From assembly GCF_001026695.1 (NCBI RefSeq), contig NZ_LDNB01000007.1, positions 313,556 through 377,555 on the forward strand: DNA of 64,000 nt, in the 5' to 3' direction. The notes beneath the pieces were generated by a model. It was not told where the DNA came from. It saw only the letters and a program-made list of their open reading frames with translations, and made no database searches. The position numbers were made by a program, and so were the translations under genes. Shown here in pieces: positions 54,287-63,993 of the stretch (within the stretch, counting starts at the first letter, position 1; each line of letters begins with the position of its first letter). Source of the stretch: Neobacillus vireti (GTDB lineage Bacteria > Bacillota > Bacilli > Bacillales > Cytobacillaceae).

Positions 54287-55588
54287 ATGTTCCATCGTTA
54301 CATAGAAAAAATCAAAACCATCGTCAAATGGGGAAAAATTTTATTACCTCTTTCGTCAATACGCTTTTACCCTCCCCAATTTATCTTGCGAAACCCTGTC
54401 ATCCAAGGAGTAACGGCTGCCATTAACGATGGACATGAAGTAGCTGTAATTGTCTTTAATTTAAAGAATATGAATGAACTGGCAGAACAACTAAGTCAAT
54501 CCCAGTTCGCACATTTAATTAAACAAATAAAAAAATATTTCCGTGCTGCTGTTGAGGAAGAAATCGCTACGCAGGATGTCATTACCCTTCACGATTTTTA
54601 CGGGGACGGTTTGACACTTTACATTAAGGTTGATGAGTCACGCCTTTGCTTGTCAGAAATCGATACAATTATGAGAAAAATCATCAATCATGTTGAACGA
54701 AATTTGCAAAAGTATAATCCTGCCATCCAGACCATCTTTACAACGGGTTATATGTTCGTTGAAAAAAAGTATCATTCGATTCAGGATTCCGTTGTCAGAG
54801 CCCATCGGCAAGCGCTTGCAATGGCAGAAAAACGAGTCAAATCTGAATTTAATGAAATGGTTTTTGCGATCAAAAGAATTATTTCAAAGAAGAATATAAA
54901 ATTATTAGCCCAGCCGATTATCAATGTTGCCACAAAAGAAACATATGCACTAGAAATGCTTACCCGCGGTCCAGCGGGAACCGTTTTAGAAAGCCCACTC
55001 TCGCTTTTTTCGGTTGCCAGGCAGACAGGTGTCCTTTATGAACTTGAAATGATAGTCATTGAAAGGGTTTTCAGCCAAATGAAGGCGACAAAATGCCGGC
55101 AGGACATCTTTGTTAATTGTACACCACTGACGCTCGGGAATATTCGCTTTACCCGTGATTTGAAAACAATCATGCAGCAATATAAAGGAATCTCACCAAA
55201 GCAAATAACCTTTGAAGTGACCGAGAATGATTCAATCGAAGGCTTAAAGAATTTCATTTATAATCTCAAAATGTTAAGATTAATGGGGTTCCGAATTGCC
55301 ATGGATGATACGGGGGCAGGCTATTCTAGTTTAAGTATCATTAGTGAAATCATGCCTGATATTATAAAAATTGACCGATCTGTCATTCAGAATATTGATA
55401 AGAATTCAATCAAAGAATCGATGTTAAAAGGATTAATGTTAATCGCCAGAGAGGCAGGATCATTAGTGGTAGCTGAAGGGATCGAAAACGAGGACGAGGC
55501 GTCCGTATTGACACGAAATAATGTTGATCTGGCACAGGGTTATTTCTATGCACGGCCAACCGCGCTGATAAATAGTATCGCAACTTAG
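54287..55588 (+). CDS. EAL-domain protein with degenerate GGDEF-like N-terminus
   Basis: The 433-residue protein has a C-terminal EAL phosphodiesterase domain with most expected catalytic residues: Glu of YALEMLTRG (EML instead of EAL), Asn of IFVNCTP, Glu of FEVTEND, Asp pair of AMDDTGAGYSSL, Asp/Lys of IIKIDRS, Glu of VAEGIEN and Gln of AQGYF. It may hydrolyse c-di-GMP. The preceding domain looks GGDEF-like but lacks that motif (FYGDGL). No membrane segment is evident. ATG 54287 is favoured over 54278 by GAGAGGG. Confidence 0.87.
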   Translation: MFHRYIEKIKTIVKWGKILLPLSSIRFYPPQFILRNPVIQGVTAAINDGHEVAVIVFNLKNMNELAEQLSQSQFAHLIKQIKKYFRAAVEEEIATQDVITLHDFYGDGLTLYIKVDESRLCLSEIDTIMRKIINHVERNLQKYNPAIQTIFTTGYMFVEKKYHSIQDSVVRAHRQALAMAEKRVKSEFNEMVFAIKRIISKKNIKLLAQPIINVATKETYALEMLTRGPAGTVLESPLSLFSVARQTGVLYELEMIVIERVFSQMKATKCRQDIFVNCTPLTLGNIRFTRDLKTIMQQYKGISPKQITFEVTENDSIEGLKNFIYNLKMLRLMGFRIAMDDTGAGYSSLSIISEIMPDIIKIDRSVIQNIDKNSIKESMLKGLMLIAREAGSLVVAEGIENEDEASVLTRNNVDLAQGYFYARPTALINSIAT

Positions 55589-55606
55589 AATGGAGGAAGC
55601 GGCACA

Positions 55607-56044
55607 ATGTATTTTGTTGACAGGGAAAAGATTGAAGCAACCTTAATTTATTTTGAAAGACAAATCACTCTCTTCACAAGCCAAGCAGCTTGGACAACAC
55701 CACTCGAACAAGCAGCGTTAGAACGCTTGAGCCAAATGATGATTGAATCTGTTTTAGATGTGGGTAATGCGATGATAGACGGTTTTATCATGCGCGATCC
55801 TGGGAGCTATGAGGACATTATCGACATCTTGATTGATGAAAAGGTTGTTTCAGCGCAAACAGGGGAAAGTTTAAAGCATATCATCCAATATCGAAAAAAA
55901 CTTGTTCATGATTACATAACGATTGACCATAGCGAGCTGCAGGACCATTTTTCGAGAAATCTTCATGAATTAAAGACTTTTACTGAAAACGTTCGTGATT
56001 ATCTTGCAAATGAATTAGGACCTGTTTCGGCGTTTAAAAACTAA
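55607..56044 (+). CDS. yutE: HepT-like ribonuclease-family protein YutE (DUF86)
   Basis: The 145-residue helical protein has the HepT RX4-6HXY motif (YRKKLVHDY), the catalytic core of the HepT toxin RNases. HepT normally pairs with an MntA nucleotidyltransferase antitoxin. No such gene is adjacent; this is the solitary chromosomal YutE form conserved in Bacillus. GGAGGAAGCGGCACA precedes the ATG, 18 bp after the EAL gene. Confidence 0.87.
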   Translation: MYFVDREKIEATLIYFERQITLFTSQAAWTTPLEQAALERLSQMMIESVLDVGNAMIDGFIMRDPGSYEDIIDILIDEKVVSAQTGESLKHIIQYRKKLVHDYITIDHSELQDHFSRNLHELKTFTENVRDYLANELGPVSAFKN

Positions 56045-56076
56045 ATTCGGAGTGTCTGCTAATTGGAGTGATTTTT

Positions 56077-56841
56077 TTGAAAAAATATAAGGGTTATTTA
56101 ATTGATTTAGATGGTACGATGTATAAGGGAACAGAGCGGATTGAAGCAGCCTCTGATTTTGTTAAGCGGCTTCGGGATCAGGGGATTCCTTACTTATTTG
56201 TAACGAACAATTCATCGCGAACCCCGGCGCAGGTAGCTGAAAAGCTCGTCCGCTTTGACATTCCGGCGGAAGAAAAGCTTGTGTTTACGACCAGTCAGGC
56301 AACCGCTAACTACATTTATGAACGTAAAAATGACGCAACGGTTTATTGTATTGGCGAAGAGGGAATCCGAACGGCTCTAGCGGAAAAAGGATTGCAATTT
56401 GCCGGGGAGCATGCAGACTACGTTGTCACAGGGATTGACCGCTCCATCAGCTATGAAAAATTAGCCATTGCCTGCTTGGCAGTCCGCAACGGAGCGACCT
56501 TTATTTCCACCAATGGTGACATTGCCATCCCAACTGAAAGAGGATTGCTGCCTGGGAATGGATCACTAACATCAGTTATTACTGTATCTACACAGACCAA
56601 CCCGATTTTTATCGGCAAACCGGAGTCCATTATTATGGAACAGGCCTTAAAGGTCCTAGGAACAGCAAAAGAAGAGACACTGATGGTCGGCGATTATTAT
56701 GATACCGACATATTAGCTGGGATGAATGCGGGAATGGACACATTACTCGTCCATACCGGTGTAACGACAAAAGAATTGCTTGCCGGCTACGAGCGGATGC
56801 CGACTTATACAGTAGATTCATTAGACCAGTGGGAAATATAA
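56077..56841 (+). CDS. yutF: HAD-superfamily phosphatase YutF (NagD-like)
   Basis: The 254-residue HAD hydrolase has motif I LIDLDGTMYKG, motif II VTNNSSR, the Lys motif FIGKPES and motif III MVGDYYDTDI. NagD-type enzymes dephosphorylate nucleotides or sugar phosphates in the cytosol; the substrate here is unknown. TTG 56077 with TTGGAGTG upstream is preferred to GTG 56068. Confidence 0.9.
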   Translation: MKKYKGYLIDLDGTMYKGTERIEAASDFVKRLRDQGIPYLFVTNNSSRTPAQVAEKLVRFDIPAEEKLVFTTSQATANYIYERKNDATVYCIGEEGIRTALAEKGLQFAGEHADYVVTGIDRSISYEKLAIACLAVRNGATFISTNGDIAIPTERGLLPGNGSLTSVITVSTQTNPIFIGKPESIIMEQALKVLGTAKEETLMVGDYYDTDILAGMNAGMDTLLVHTGVTTKELLAGYERMPTYTVDSLDQWEI

Positions 56842-56846
56842 GAAAA

Positions 56847-56876
56847 GGATGGGTAAAAAACACCCATCCTTTTTGC
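56847..56876. terminator. Terminator between yutF and yutG
   Basis: AGGATGGGT / ACCCATCCT stem with a TTTTT tail for yutF; a short A-run on the other side could also serve yutG. Confidence 0.88.
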
Positions 56877-56879
56877 TTC

Positions 56880-57392
56880 TTATTTCTTTTCTTCTTCAGC
56901 TCTTGCTGCCCGGTGTGCCAGCCTGCTGGAGGCCGCAGCGGCTATTGCTCCGACAATATCATCTAAAAATGTATGGCACTCGCCAGTTGATTTATCATTT
57001 AAATGTGCTAGGATTCCAGGCTTTAGTTTATCGATATAACCGTAATTGGTAAAGCCGATCGAGCCGTATACATTTACAATCGAAAAGGCCAGGATTTCAT
57101 CTACTCCGTAAAGGCTTTCATCGCTGCCGATAATCGATTGAAGCGGTTCCTCTAACATCCCTTTTTCAGCAAGCATATCAAGCTGGATCCCGGTGATGAT
57201 TGCGTTTTGTACCTCACGTTTGGAAAGGACCCGTTCTACGTTTGCCAAACAGTCCTCCATCTTTAAGTTTTCGTGATACTTTTCCTGCAAAAAGAAAACT
57301 AAATCGGCGATGTCCTGAACTTCAACGCCTCTCTCTTTCAGCCATCTGCGTGCTGTTTCTTCGGTTAGGTCCACTTTTTTGTCTTCTGCCAT
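56880..57392 (-). CDS. yutG: Phosphatidylglycerophosphatase A-like protein YutG
   Basis: The 170-residue protein matches the PgpA-related YutG family: ILAFSIVNVYGSIGFTNYGY and GECHTFLDDIVGAIAAAASS near the C-terminus. The family may act on phosphatidylglycerophosphate, though a cytosolic, not membrane-embedded, layout makes the exact substrate uncertain. ATG 57392 is preceded by AAAAGGTGAT. Confidence 0.83.
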   Translation of the reverse strand: MAEDKKVDLTEETARRWLKERGVEVQDIADLVFFLQEKYHENLKMEDCLANVERVLSKREVQNAIITGIQLDMLAEKGMLEEPLQSIIGSDESLYGVDEILAFSIVNVYGSIGFTNYGYIDKLKPGILAHLNDKSTGECHTFLDDIVGAIAAAASSRLAHRAARAEEEKK

Positions 57393-57564
57393 TTCTTCGA
57401 TCACCTTTTCCTTTTATTTACACTATATATATACGCTAAATTGATCCCATATGCAATTTCTTCTCGGTTATTCTTTTCCTAAAGAAACCACCAAGAAACA
57501 AGTTTTTAAAAGCCTATACATATACTTGAGATAGAAAAGGAATAAAGAAGAGGTGGGGGCTTGG

Positions 57565-58578
57565 ATGCTTCAGAAAATGCTTGAAAATCAATATGGAATC
57601 ACGGTCGAGGAATATGTGAAATTAGATCGTTTTGATGCACTGCGGGGAAACGGCTGGCTGTATTTAATTGCTAATCCATCTGGTAGGGAAGAAGAGGATA
57701 TCACCGAGCTTGGGAAGATGGCCGAGCATTTAAGAAATTACGGGGATCAAAATGTCCCAATCTTTTTGCCAACCAAGGAGGGTATTTTAATTACGGAGTG
57801 GGAAAAAAATAAATACTGCGTGTTAGCGGTTCGACAGACCGAAGAACAGCGGAAAATAAAATTAGGGCGGAAGCTCGCTAAATTCCATGAGCGCGGCAGG
57901 CGGGTTCCTTTTCAAATCGAAAGGTCAAGCAGGATTGGCCAATGGAAGGCCTTGTGGGAAAAGCGGCTGGAGCAAATGGAAAGGGTTTGGAGCGGTCTCC
58001 TTTTTCAAACACCTGAAGATGAGTTTGAACGGATGTTTATCGATTCCTTTCCCTATTACCTGGGATTAACAGAAAATGCGATTCAATATCTAGTTGATAC
58101 AGAGCTGGATGAAGAAACGTTGGAAACGGATGGCGGCACTGTTTGCCATGAACGTTTCACAAAAAAAATATGGGGGCCATACAGTCATTATCTGATTAAA
58201 AACCCGTTTGATTGGGTGTTTGATCATCGAAGCCGTGATTTAGCGGAATGGACGAGGGAGAGGTATTTTCGCAATATCCAGACCTACGATGTTGAATTAA
58301 AGCAATTCTTTGCAGAGTACCAAAGCATTGCTCTCTTGTCACCCTTTTCGTGGCGTTTATTATATGCACGATTAATCTTTCCCTTGCATTACTTCGATTG
58401 TATAGAAAGTTATTATATTACGCGTTCAGAACAGGATAAGAAGGTATTAGAGGAACGCTTAAGCAAAATCTTACGACAGTCAAGCGACTATGAACGTTTT
58501 TTGGCGGGATTCTTCCAAATGGCAGGGGCGCCGGTTAAACGGCTCCATATCCCACAGCTAGAATGGCTTTTTCAATAA
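57565..58578 (+). CDS. yutH: Spore coat-associated protein YutH
   Basis: The 337-residue protein has a kinase-like (CotS/aminoglycoside-phosphotransferase) overall pattern but no obvious intact catalytic triad. It reads QYGITVEEYVKLDRFDALRG early and RSRDLAEWTRERYFRN later. B. subtilis YutH is associated with the spore coat. ATG 57565 is preceded by AAGAGGTGGGGG; GTG 57553 lies within it. Confidence 0.85.
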   Translation: MLQKMLENQYGITVEEYVKLDRFDALRGNGWLYLIANPSGREEEDITELGKMAEHLRNYGDQNVPIFLPTKEGILITEWEKNKYCVLAVRQTEEQRKIKLGRKLAKFHERGRRVPFQIERSSRIGQWKALWEKRLEQMERVWSGLLFQTPEDEFERMFIDSFPYYLGLTENAIQYLVDTELDEETLETDGGTVCHERFTKKIWGPYSHYLIKNPFDWVFDHRSRDLAEWTRERYFRNIQTYDVELKQFFAEYQSIALLSPFSWRLLYARLIFPLHYFDCIESYYITRSEQDKKVLEERLSKILRQSSDYERFLAGFFQMAGAPVKRLHIPQLEWLFQ

Positions 58579-58665
58579 AATAAGACAAATTAAGCTTATT
58601 AACAGGAGTCAATAATAAACCTATGGTAAAATTAAGTAGACAAAGATAAAGGAAGTGAACGCAGC

Positions 58666-59655
58666 ATGAAGCCTTACGTTTATATAACACGGAAGCTTTC
58701 AGATGAAGTAATTAAACCACTACTGCAAAACTTTAAAGTAAAAATGTGGGAACATGACGATGTTCCAGTTCCAAGAGACATCTTACTTTCTGAGGCGAAA
58801 AAAGCCGATGCCTTGTTGACTGTATTGGCTGATTCCATTGATGAAGCTATTTTAACCGCGGGAAAAAATTTAAAGGTTGTAGCAAACCTTGCTGTTGGTT
58901 TTGACAATATTGATGTAAAAGCCGCGAGCAGGGAAGGGATTGCGGTTTGTAATACGCCTGATGTATTAACTGATACAACAGCCGATTTAACGTTCGGTTT
59001 ATTGATGGCGGCGGCCCGAAGGATTGTCGAGGCTGCGGAATTCGTGAAAGAAGACAAGTGGAAAAGTTGGAGCCCGTTATTATTGGCTGGCCATGATATT
59101 CATCATAAAACCATTGGTATTGTTGGTATGGGGAAAATCGGCGAAACGGTGGCGAAGCGGGCCACAGGCTTTGAGATGAACATCCTGTACCATAACCGGA
59201 CGAGAAAACCAGCGGCCGAGCAAGAGCTCGGGGCAGTTTACCTGCCGTTTGAAGAGCTTGTGGAAAAGTCGGACTTTATTGTTTGTCTAACGCCGCTTAC
59301 CCCCGAAACGAAAAACATGTTTACTCGTGAGGTATTTCAAAAAATGAAACAATCGGCTATTTTCATCAATGCTTCAAGAGGTCCAGTGGTTGATGAACAG
59401 GCATTGTATGAGGCATTAACTGCTGGAGAAATTGCCGGGGCAGGGCTTGATGTTTTTGACAAAGAACCGATTGATTCCAGTCATCCATTATTAAAGCTTT
59501 CTAATGTCGTCGCACTTCCGCATATCGGCAGCGCCAGTGTCGAAACGCGAACCACGATGATGAGGCTATGTATCGATAATATCGCTTTGGTCCTAGAAGG
59601 AAAAGAGCCGCAGACGCTTGTGAATAAAGATTGGATGCCCTTAGTTAAAGCGTAA
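58666..59655 (+). CDS. D-2-hydroxyacid dehydrogenase (glyoxylate/hydroxypyruvate reductase-like)
   Basis: The 329-residue enzyme has the NAD(P)-binding motif GIVGMGKIGETVAKRA and catalytic residues Arg (INASRGPVVDEQ), Glu (DVFDKEPI) and His (LPHIGSAS). It should reduce glyoxylate, hydroxypyruvate or a 2-ketogluconate-type substrate. Sequence alone does not choose. AAGGAAGTGAACGC precedes the ATG. A strong terminator follows. Confidence 0.9.
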   Translation: MKPYVYITRKLSDEVIKPLLQNFKVKMWEHDDVPVPRDILLSEAKKADALLTVLADSIDEAILTAGKNLKVVANLAVGFDNIDVKAASREGIAVCNTPDVLTDTTADLTFGLLMAAARRIVEAAEFVKEDKWKSWSPLLLAGHDIHHKTIGIVGMGKIGETVAKRATGFEMNILYHNRTRKPAAEQELGAVYLPFEELVEKSDFIVCLTPLTPETKNMFTREVFQKMKQSAIFINASRGPVVDEQALYEALTAGEIAGAGLDVFDKEPIDSSHPLLKLSNVVALPHIGSASVETRTTMMRLCIDNIALVLEGKEPQTLVNKDWMPLVKA

Positions 59656-59658
59656 AAA

Positions 59659-59696
59659 TAAAAAATGCGATTGCCGTCAAGGCAATCGCATTTCTT
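59659..59696. terminator. Bidirectional terminator between the dehydrogenase and yutI
   Basis: AAATGCGATTGCC / GGCAATCGCATTT perfect stem with a 5-nt loop, usable in both directions. Confidence 0.92.
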
Positions 59697-59932
59697 TAAA
59701 ATACCTGTTCTACTTCAACAACACCAGGAACTTCTTCTAGAAGAGCTCTCTCGATACCTGCTTTTAATGTGATCGTTGAACTTGGACAGGTTCCGCACGC
59801 ACCCAATAAGCGGAGCTTAACAATACCATCCTCTACATCTACTAATTCGCAATCCCCGCCATCGCGAAGAAGAAATGGACGCAATTTATCTAATACTTCT
59901 TGAACTTGCTCAAACATTTCTTGTTCTACCAT
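59696..59932 (-). CDS. yutI: NifU C-terminal domain Fe-S carrier YutI
   Basis: The 78-residue protein is a single Nfu domain with the cluster-binding CGTCPSS motif. Nfu proteins carry [4Fe-4S] clusters from the assembly machinery to targets, and are a good candidate to re-load lipoyl synthase (lipA, 51.2 kb). GGAAAGGAGTCG precedes the ATG. It diverges from yuzD. Confidence 0.93.
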   Translation of the reverse strand: MVEQEMFEQVQEVLDKLRPFLLRDGGDCELVDVEDGIVKLRLLGACGTCPSSTITLKAGIERALLEEVPGVVEVEQVF

Positions 59933-60081
59933 GTTAATCGACTCCTTTCCTACCTATATTATAATGTCAACAGCAGTAAAAATCCATTCTCAGAAATTAG
60001 GAAGCCGTCCAATTTAATCATTTTTTTAGTTTTTACGTTTGAAATAAGATAAAATAGAAGAAAAAGGTTAGGAATGGTTTT

Positions 60082-60408
60082 ATGAATGTTCAGGAAGTGG
60101 AAATTGTTCTTTACGGGGCAGAAACGCTTTGTCCGAGCTGCGTGAATTTACCTTCATCGAAAGAAACGTATGAATGGCTGGAGGCGGCAATTGCTAGAAA
60201 GTTCCCGAGCCAGCCTTTTAAGATGACCTATGTTGATATTCATCAGCCTGCTGGTGAGAATGATAAGGTTGATTTTGCTAAAAAGGTAATAGAAGAAGAC
60301 ATGTTTTATCCCGTTGTCGTTATTAAAGAAAAAGTCGTCGGCGAAGGCAACCCGCGACTTAAAACCATCTTTGCAGAACTTGAGAAATATGGATATCAAG
60401 CAATATAA
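60082..60408 (+). CDS. yuzD: Thioredoxin-like DUF1462 protein YuzD
   Basis: The 108-residue protein has a CPSC motif (AETLCPSCVNLPSS) in a thioredoxin-like fold and the family tail VVGEGNPRLKTIFAELEKYG. A redox or disulfide role is likely, but no substrate is known. It is next to the Nfu gene, as in B. subtilis. AAAAAGGTTAGGAATGG precedes the ATG. Confidence 0.88.
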   Translation: MNVQEVEIVLYGAETLCPSCVNLPSSKETYEWLEAAIARKFPSQPFKMTYVDIHQPAGENDKVDFAKKVIEEDMFYPVVVIKEKVVGEGNPRLKTIFAELEKYGYQAI

Positions 60409-60411
60409 AAC

Positions 60412-60445
60412 AAAAAGCATTCCATTATTAGTTGGAATGCTTTTT
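60412..60445. terminator. Bidirectional terminator between yuzD and yutJ
   Basis: AAAAAGCATTCCA / TGGAATGCTTTTT perfect stem with an 8-nt loop. Confidence 0.92.
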
Positions 60446-60457
60446 GCTTTTTTAAAC

Positions 60458-61525
60458 TTATCCTTTATGAAATTTGTACATCCATAAGATACCAGATTTT
60501 AGTAAGCGGGCGACGCGTCCTGTAATCGGATGGTCTGCCATCATCCCAAAACCATGTTTTTTTCCTAGGGAACCCAGGATTCCCTTTAATTTGATTTGCG
60601 GGAAGGAAGCTGGAGGTGCTTCGCCTTTCCAGCGCCTCTTAAGGACTTCCGCAATTTGCTCAGCTTGTCCCTCCGCCAATTGAGCACTTGGCGCATGTGG
60701 AAGGCTTGCGCAGTCCCCAAGAATAAAAATATGCTTGTCATTAGGCAAATGATGGAGAGGGGAGATAACCATCCGTCCTGAGCGATCCTTATCCCCATCC
60801 ATTTCGCGGACAATTTTACTGGCTTGAATCCCTGCTGTCCAAACAATCACATCACAATCAAGCGGCTGATCGTGATTATATAGTTTATTTTCTTCCACTT
60901 TAGTTATATTAGAATTGTTGATAATCTCGACATTATTTCTGACAAACCAATTTTCAACATATTTACTTAAACGTTCCGGGAAGGAAGAAAGGATATGGTT
61001 TCCCCGATCAAATAATTTGATATTTAGGTCTTCACGGCTTTCACTTAATTCACTCGCTAACTCGACACCGCTTAAACCAGCGCCGACAATAGCCACAACT
61101 GAACCAGGTCCAAGATTGTTTAACACTGAGTAGGTGCGCCGGGATTTTTCTATACTTTGGATACTGTAAGTGAATTGTTCGGCACCTGGAACATTATGAT
61201 AATTGTCCTCACAGCCAAGACCAATGATAAGGTCATCAAAGGCAACCGGCTCAGCCTCTTTTAGGATAACCGTTCGCTCCTTTGTATCGATGCCGGTTAC
61301 CTCTCCATATTTCACATCTAATCGAGAATGTTCCGGAAAAGCAACACGTATGTCTTTGTCAGAAATTGTTCCAGCGGCTAAAGCATAGTATTCGGTTTTT
61401 AAGCAGTGATATGGGACGCGGTCAATAAGTGTAATGGTTACGTCCTCTGGCAAGTGGTTGGGAAGAAGTTCGTTCAATATCTTCATCCCGCCATATCCAC
61501 CACCAAGAATGACAAGGTTTTTCAT
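60458..61525 (-). CDS. yutJ: Type II NADH dehydrogenase-like flavoprotein YutJ
   Basis: The 355-residue protein has an N-terminal FAD motif (LVILGGGYGGMKIL), a second Rossmann motif for NAD(P)H (VAIVGAGLSGVELASEL) and the FAD-ribityl motif FILGDCASLP. It matches non-proton-pumping NADH dehydrogenases, which pass electrons to membrane quinone. The short C-terminus has a basic amphipathic end suited to membrane contact. AAAGGGGATTTTAAAA precedes the ATG. Confidence 0.88.
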   Translation of the reverse strand: MKNLVILGGGYGGMKILNELLPNHLPEDVTITLIDRVPYHCLKTEYYALAAGTISDKDIRVAFPEHSRLDVKYGEVTGIDTKERTVILKEAEPVAFDDLIIGLGCEDNYHNVPGAEQFTYSIQSIEKSRRTYSVLNNLGPGSVVAIVGAGLSGVELASELSESREDLNIKLFDRGNHILSSFPERLSKYVENWFVRNNVEIINNSNITKVEENKLYNHDQPLDCDVIVWTAGIQASKIVREMDGDKDRSGRMVISPLHHLPNDKHIFILGDCASLPHAPSAQLAEGQAEQIAEVLKRRWKGEAPPASFPQIKLKGILGSLGKKHGFGMMADHPITGRVARLLKSGILWMYKFHKG

Positions 61526-61733
61526 TTTTAAAATCCCCTTTGTTTATCCGGCTTTCAAGAATTGTAAATAATAGTAGTGTTATACCCCGTTTGTTTACCA
61601 CATAAGAGTATATCTAATGTGTGTCAAAATAACAACATTTTTCCCTCTATTCTTGACAAAGCAGACCTAAACATGGTATTTGACGAACCGCAATAAATAG
61701 GGTAGGATAATTAGTTGTGGAGAGGTGAAAGCA

Positions 61734-61973
61734 ATGATTCAACCTATCATTGAATTCTGTATAAGCAATCTGGCAAATGGTGCACAAAGGGCACTTGAAA
61801 AATTACAAAAAGATCCTAACTTGGATATTATTGAATATGGATGTCTCGGATATTGCGGGAAGTGTGCCGTCACTCTTTATGCTCTTGTTAACGGTGAGGT
61901 TGTAACCGGAAACACAGCTGATGAACTGGTCGATAACATTTATCAGTATTTGGAGGAAAATCCGATGTTTTAA
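61734..61973 (+). CDS. yuzB: DUF1450 protein YuzB
   Basis: The 79-residue protein begins [20 protein letters not shown] and has two further Cys in [20 protein letters not shown]. This is the YuzB/DUF1450 family with a ferredoxin-like set of cysteines, possibly metal or cluster binding. ATG 61734 after GAGAGGTGAAAG matches the family start; GTG 61725 lies within that site. Confidence 0.87.
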   Translation: MIQPIIEFCISNLANGAQRALEKLQKDPNLDIIEYGCLGYCGKCAVTLYALVNGEVVTGNTADELVDNIYQYLEENPMF

Positions 61974-61978
61974 TTAAT

Positions 61979-62002
61979 GGGAGCAGCACCGCTCTCTTTT
62001 TT
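61979..62002 (+). terminator. Terminator-like hairpin after yuzB
   Basis: GGGAGC / GCTCTC short stem followed by TTTTTT. Confidence 0.6.
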
Positions 62003-62100
62003 ATATACCTAAACATATGCTAAGAATAAGAATCCAATCTGTTGAGTACTGGATGCCTAGTGTATATACTATAGTAAAAGCGTTAAAAGGGGGAGTCATG

Positions 62101-62466
62101 ATGAGTAAAGATGTTGTTATTTTAACGGAAGCCGCGTCACTCCAAATAAAAGATATGATGAAGCATAATGAAGAAGAGGGCGCGCTTTTACGTGTCAGTG
62201 TAAAAGGCGGCGGATGCAGCGGATTATCCTATGGAATGGGCTTTGATCATGAGGTAAACGAAAATGACCTTCATTTTGAACAGTTTGGGATTCAAGTTCT
62301 TGTCGATAAAGAGAGTGCGGCGATTCTCCAAGGCACGAAAATAGATTATAAAGAATCGATGATGGGCGGCGGTTTTACGATTGATAACCCGAATGCCATC
62401 GCATCCTGCGGCTGCGGGTCATCGTTCCGTACGGCAACAGCAACGGGAACACCAGAGGAATGCTAG
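62101..62466 (+). CDS. erpA: A-type Fe-S carrier (HesB/IscA family) YutM
   Basis: The 121-residue protein has the three A-type Cys: one in KGGGCSGLSYGMGFD and two in the C-terminal CGCGSSF. These proteins bind iron or [4Fe-4S] clusters and deliver them to enzymes. ATG 62101 follows AAGGGGGAGTC; the frame from 62017 is an upstream extension without a site. ATG 62098 is equally possible. In B. subtilis the gene is yutM. Confidence 0.92.
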   Translation: MSKDVVILTEAASLQIKDMMKHNEEEGALLRVSVKGGGCSGLSYGMGFDHEVNENDLHFEQFGIQVLVDKESAAILQGTKIDYKESMMGGGFTIDNPNAIASCGCGSSFRTATATGTPEEC

Positions 62467-62482
62467 ACAAATAACGCAAAAA

Positions 62483-62512
62483 ATAAAAGGCGTCCAGAAG
62501 TGGGCGCCTTTA
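62483..62512. terminator. Terminator between erpA and yumC
   Basis: AAAAGGCGTCC / GGGCGCCTTT stem with one mismatch; serves the converging genes. Confidence 0.8.
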
Positions 62513-62516
62513 CCTA

Positions 62517-63518
62517 TTATTTATCAAACATAGAGGAGCTGTGCAATGGTTGAACTTTTGCTTTTGGATCGATAAAGGATTTCGCATTATTGACAGCTGT
62601 TGGGGCTTCACCAAAGCCGCAGGCAATTAATTTCACTTTACCATCATATGTGCAAATATCTCCTGCTGCATAAATTCCCGGTGTATTCGTTTCCATTTTG
62701 GAATTTACAACAATCGAGTTCTTTTCGATTTCCAGACCCCATTCCTTGATTGGTCCAAGTGATGAAACAAAGCCGTAGTTACAAATAACAGCATCGACAT
62801 CAATCGTTTCTTGGCTTTCTCCGTTAACACTTCCAAGCACGACTTGCTTAATGCTGCCATTTTCATCACCAATCAATTCAGCAGGAACATATGGTGTTTT
62901 AACATCCACTTTTGAATTATACAAATTCTCCACACTATGTTCATGTGCACGGAACTTATCTCTGCGGTGAACAATTGATACCTTTTCGGCAATTGGCTCC
63001 AGCATTAAAGCCCAGTCAACGGCAGAATCGCCGCCACCGAAAACAACCACTTTTTGACCGGCAAATTGATTTAAATCTTCAATAAAATAGTATAGGTTTT
63101 TCTTCTCATATTGACCTGCACTTTCAAGCTCTAAACGGCGAGGTTGGAATGCACCATTCCCTGCAGTAATAATAATCGTTTTTGAATAATGAACTTCTGA
63201 ATTTGTCGTTAATTTAAATGTTCCATCCTCTTGTCGTTCTAACTTTTCAACAGATTGCTCAAGAGCAACAGATGGTTCAAACTTAGCCATTTGTTCTTTT
63301 AAATTATTTATCAATTCTTGTGCGCGGATTTTTGGAAAACCGGCAACATCATAAATATATTTTTCTGGATAAAGCGCTGACAATTGACCGCCTAGCTGTG
63401 GCAGGCTTTCAATAATTTTCACCGATGCTTGTCTCATTCCTCCGTAAAAGGCAGTAAATAGACCGGTAGGACCGCCACCGATGATGGTAATGTCATAAAC
63501 TTTTTGATTCTCTTGCAC
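62517..63518 (-). CDS. yumC: Ferredoxin-NADP+ reductase YumC
   Basis: The 333-residue thioredoxin-reductase-like flavoprotein has the FAD motif [24 protein letters not shown] motif [15 protein letters not shown] and [10 protein letters not shown], and lacks the CxxC of thioredoxin reductase. It transfers electrons between NADPH and ferredoxin. It is essential in B. subtilis. GTG 63518 with GGGGGGATGCGG ahead fits the known length; the frame from 63545 reads through the ribosome binding site. Confidence 0.93.
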   Translation of the reverse strand: MQENQKVYDITIIGGGPTGLFTAFYGGMRQASVKIIESLPQLGGQLSALYPEKYIYDVAGFPKIRAQELINNLKEQMAKFEPSVALEQSVEKLERQEDGTFKLTTNSEVHYSKTIIITAGNGAFQPRRLELESAGQYEKKNLYYFIEDLNQFAGQKVVVFGGGDSAVDWALMLEPIAEKVSIVHRRDKFRAHEHSVENLYNSKVDVKTPYVPAELIGDENGSIKQVVLGSVNGESQETIDVDAVICNYGFVSSLGPIKEWGLEIEKNSIVVNSKMETNTPGIYAAGDICTYDGKVKLIACGFGEAPTAVNNAKSFIDPKAKVQPLHSSSMFDK

Positions 63519-63993
63519 TCCGCATCCCCCCAATAGTAGTAACAAACTCCACTCCTTATAATATCACAAAATAAAAGAATCCTCACATCTTTATAGGTAA
63601 TACTTCTTATTGGAAAAAAATCATATAATCAATATAAAACGTTATGAAATGTCAATGTTGCCAATATTCTTAAGTTAAATAATTTATATATATCACTTGA
63701 AAATAGAGGAGAAGTAGCATATGATGTAATGTGGATATATTGTTAAGATTCTGTGACGAAAAAGGCAAATTTTAATGAACGATTGGGAAGTTAATTCTAC
63801 TTTTTATATTTGTATTATACAATGACATCTCTGTCGTCTCTGTACGCTTTTCTATTTGTAAATTTCTTTGAACCCATTCGTGAATTATCTCACATACATT
63901 TTTCGGGCAGTGCAAAATAAAAATGGTCTTAGCAGTGGATGATAAGAAAAAGAGAATTTACTAAAAATATTAAAAAAGGTGGAAGTGATCACT
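63519..63993. other. Gene-free stretch before the right edge
   Basis: AT-rich sequence between divergent genes, presumably holding both promoters. I see no gene, clear hairpin or repeat. Confidence 0.5.
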
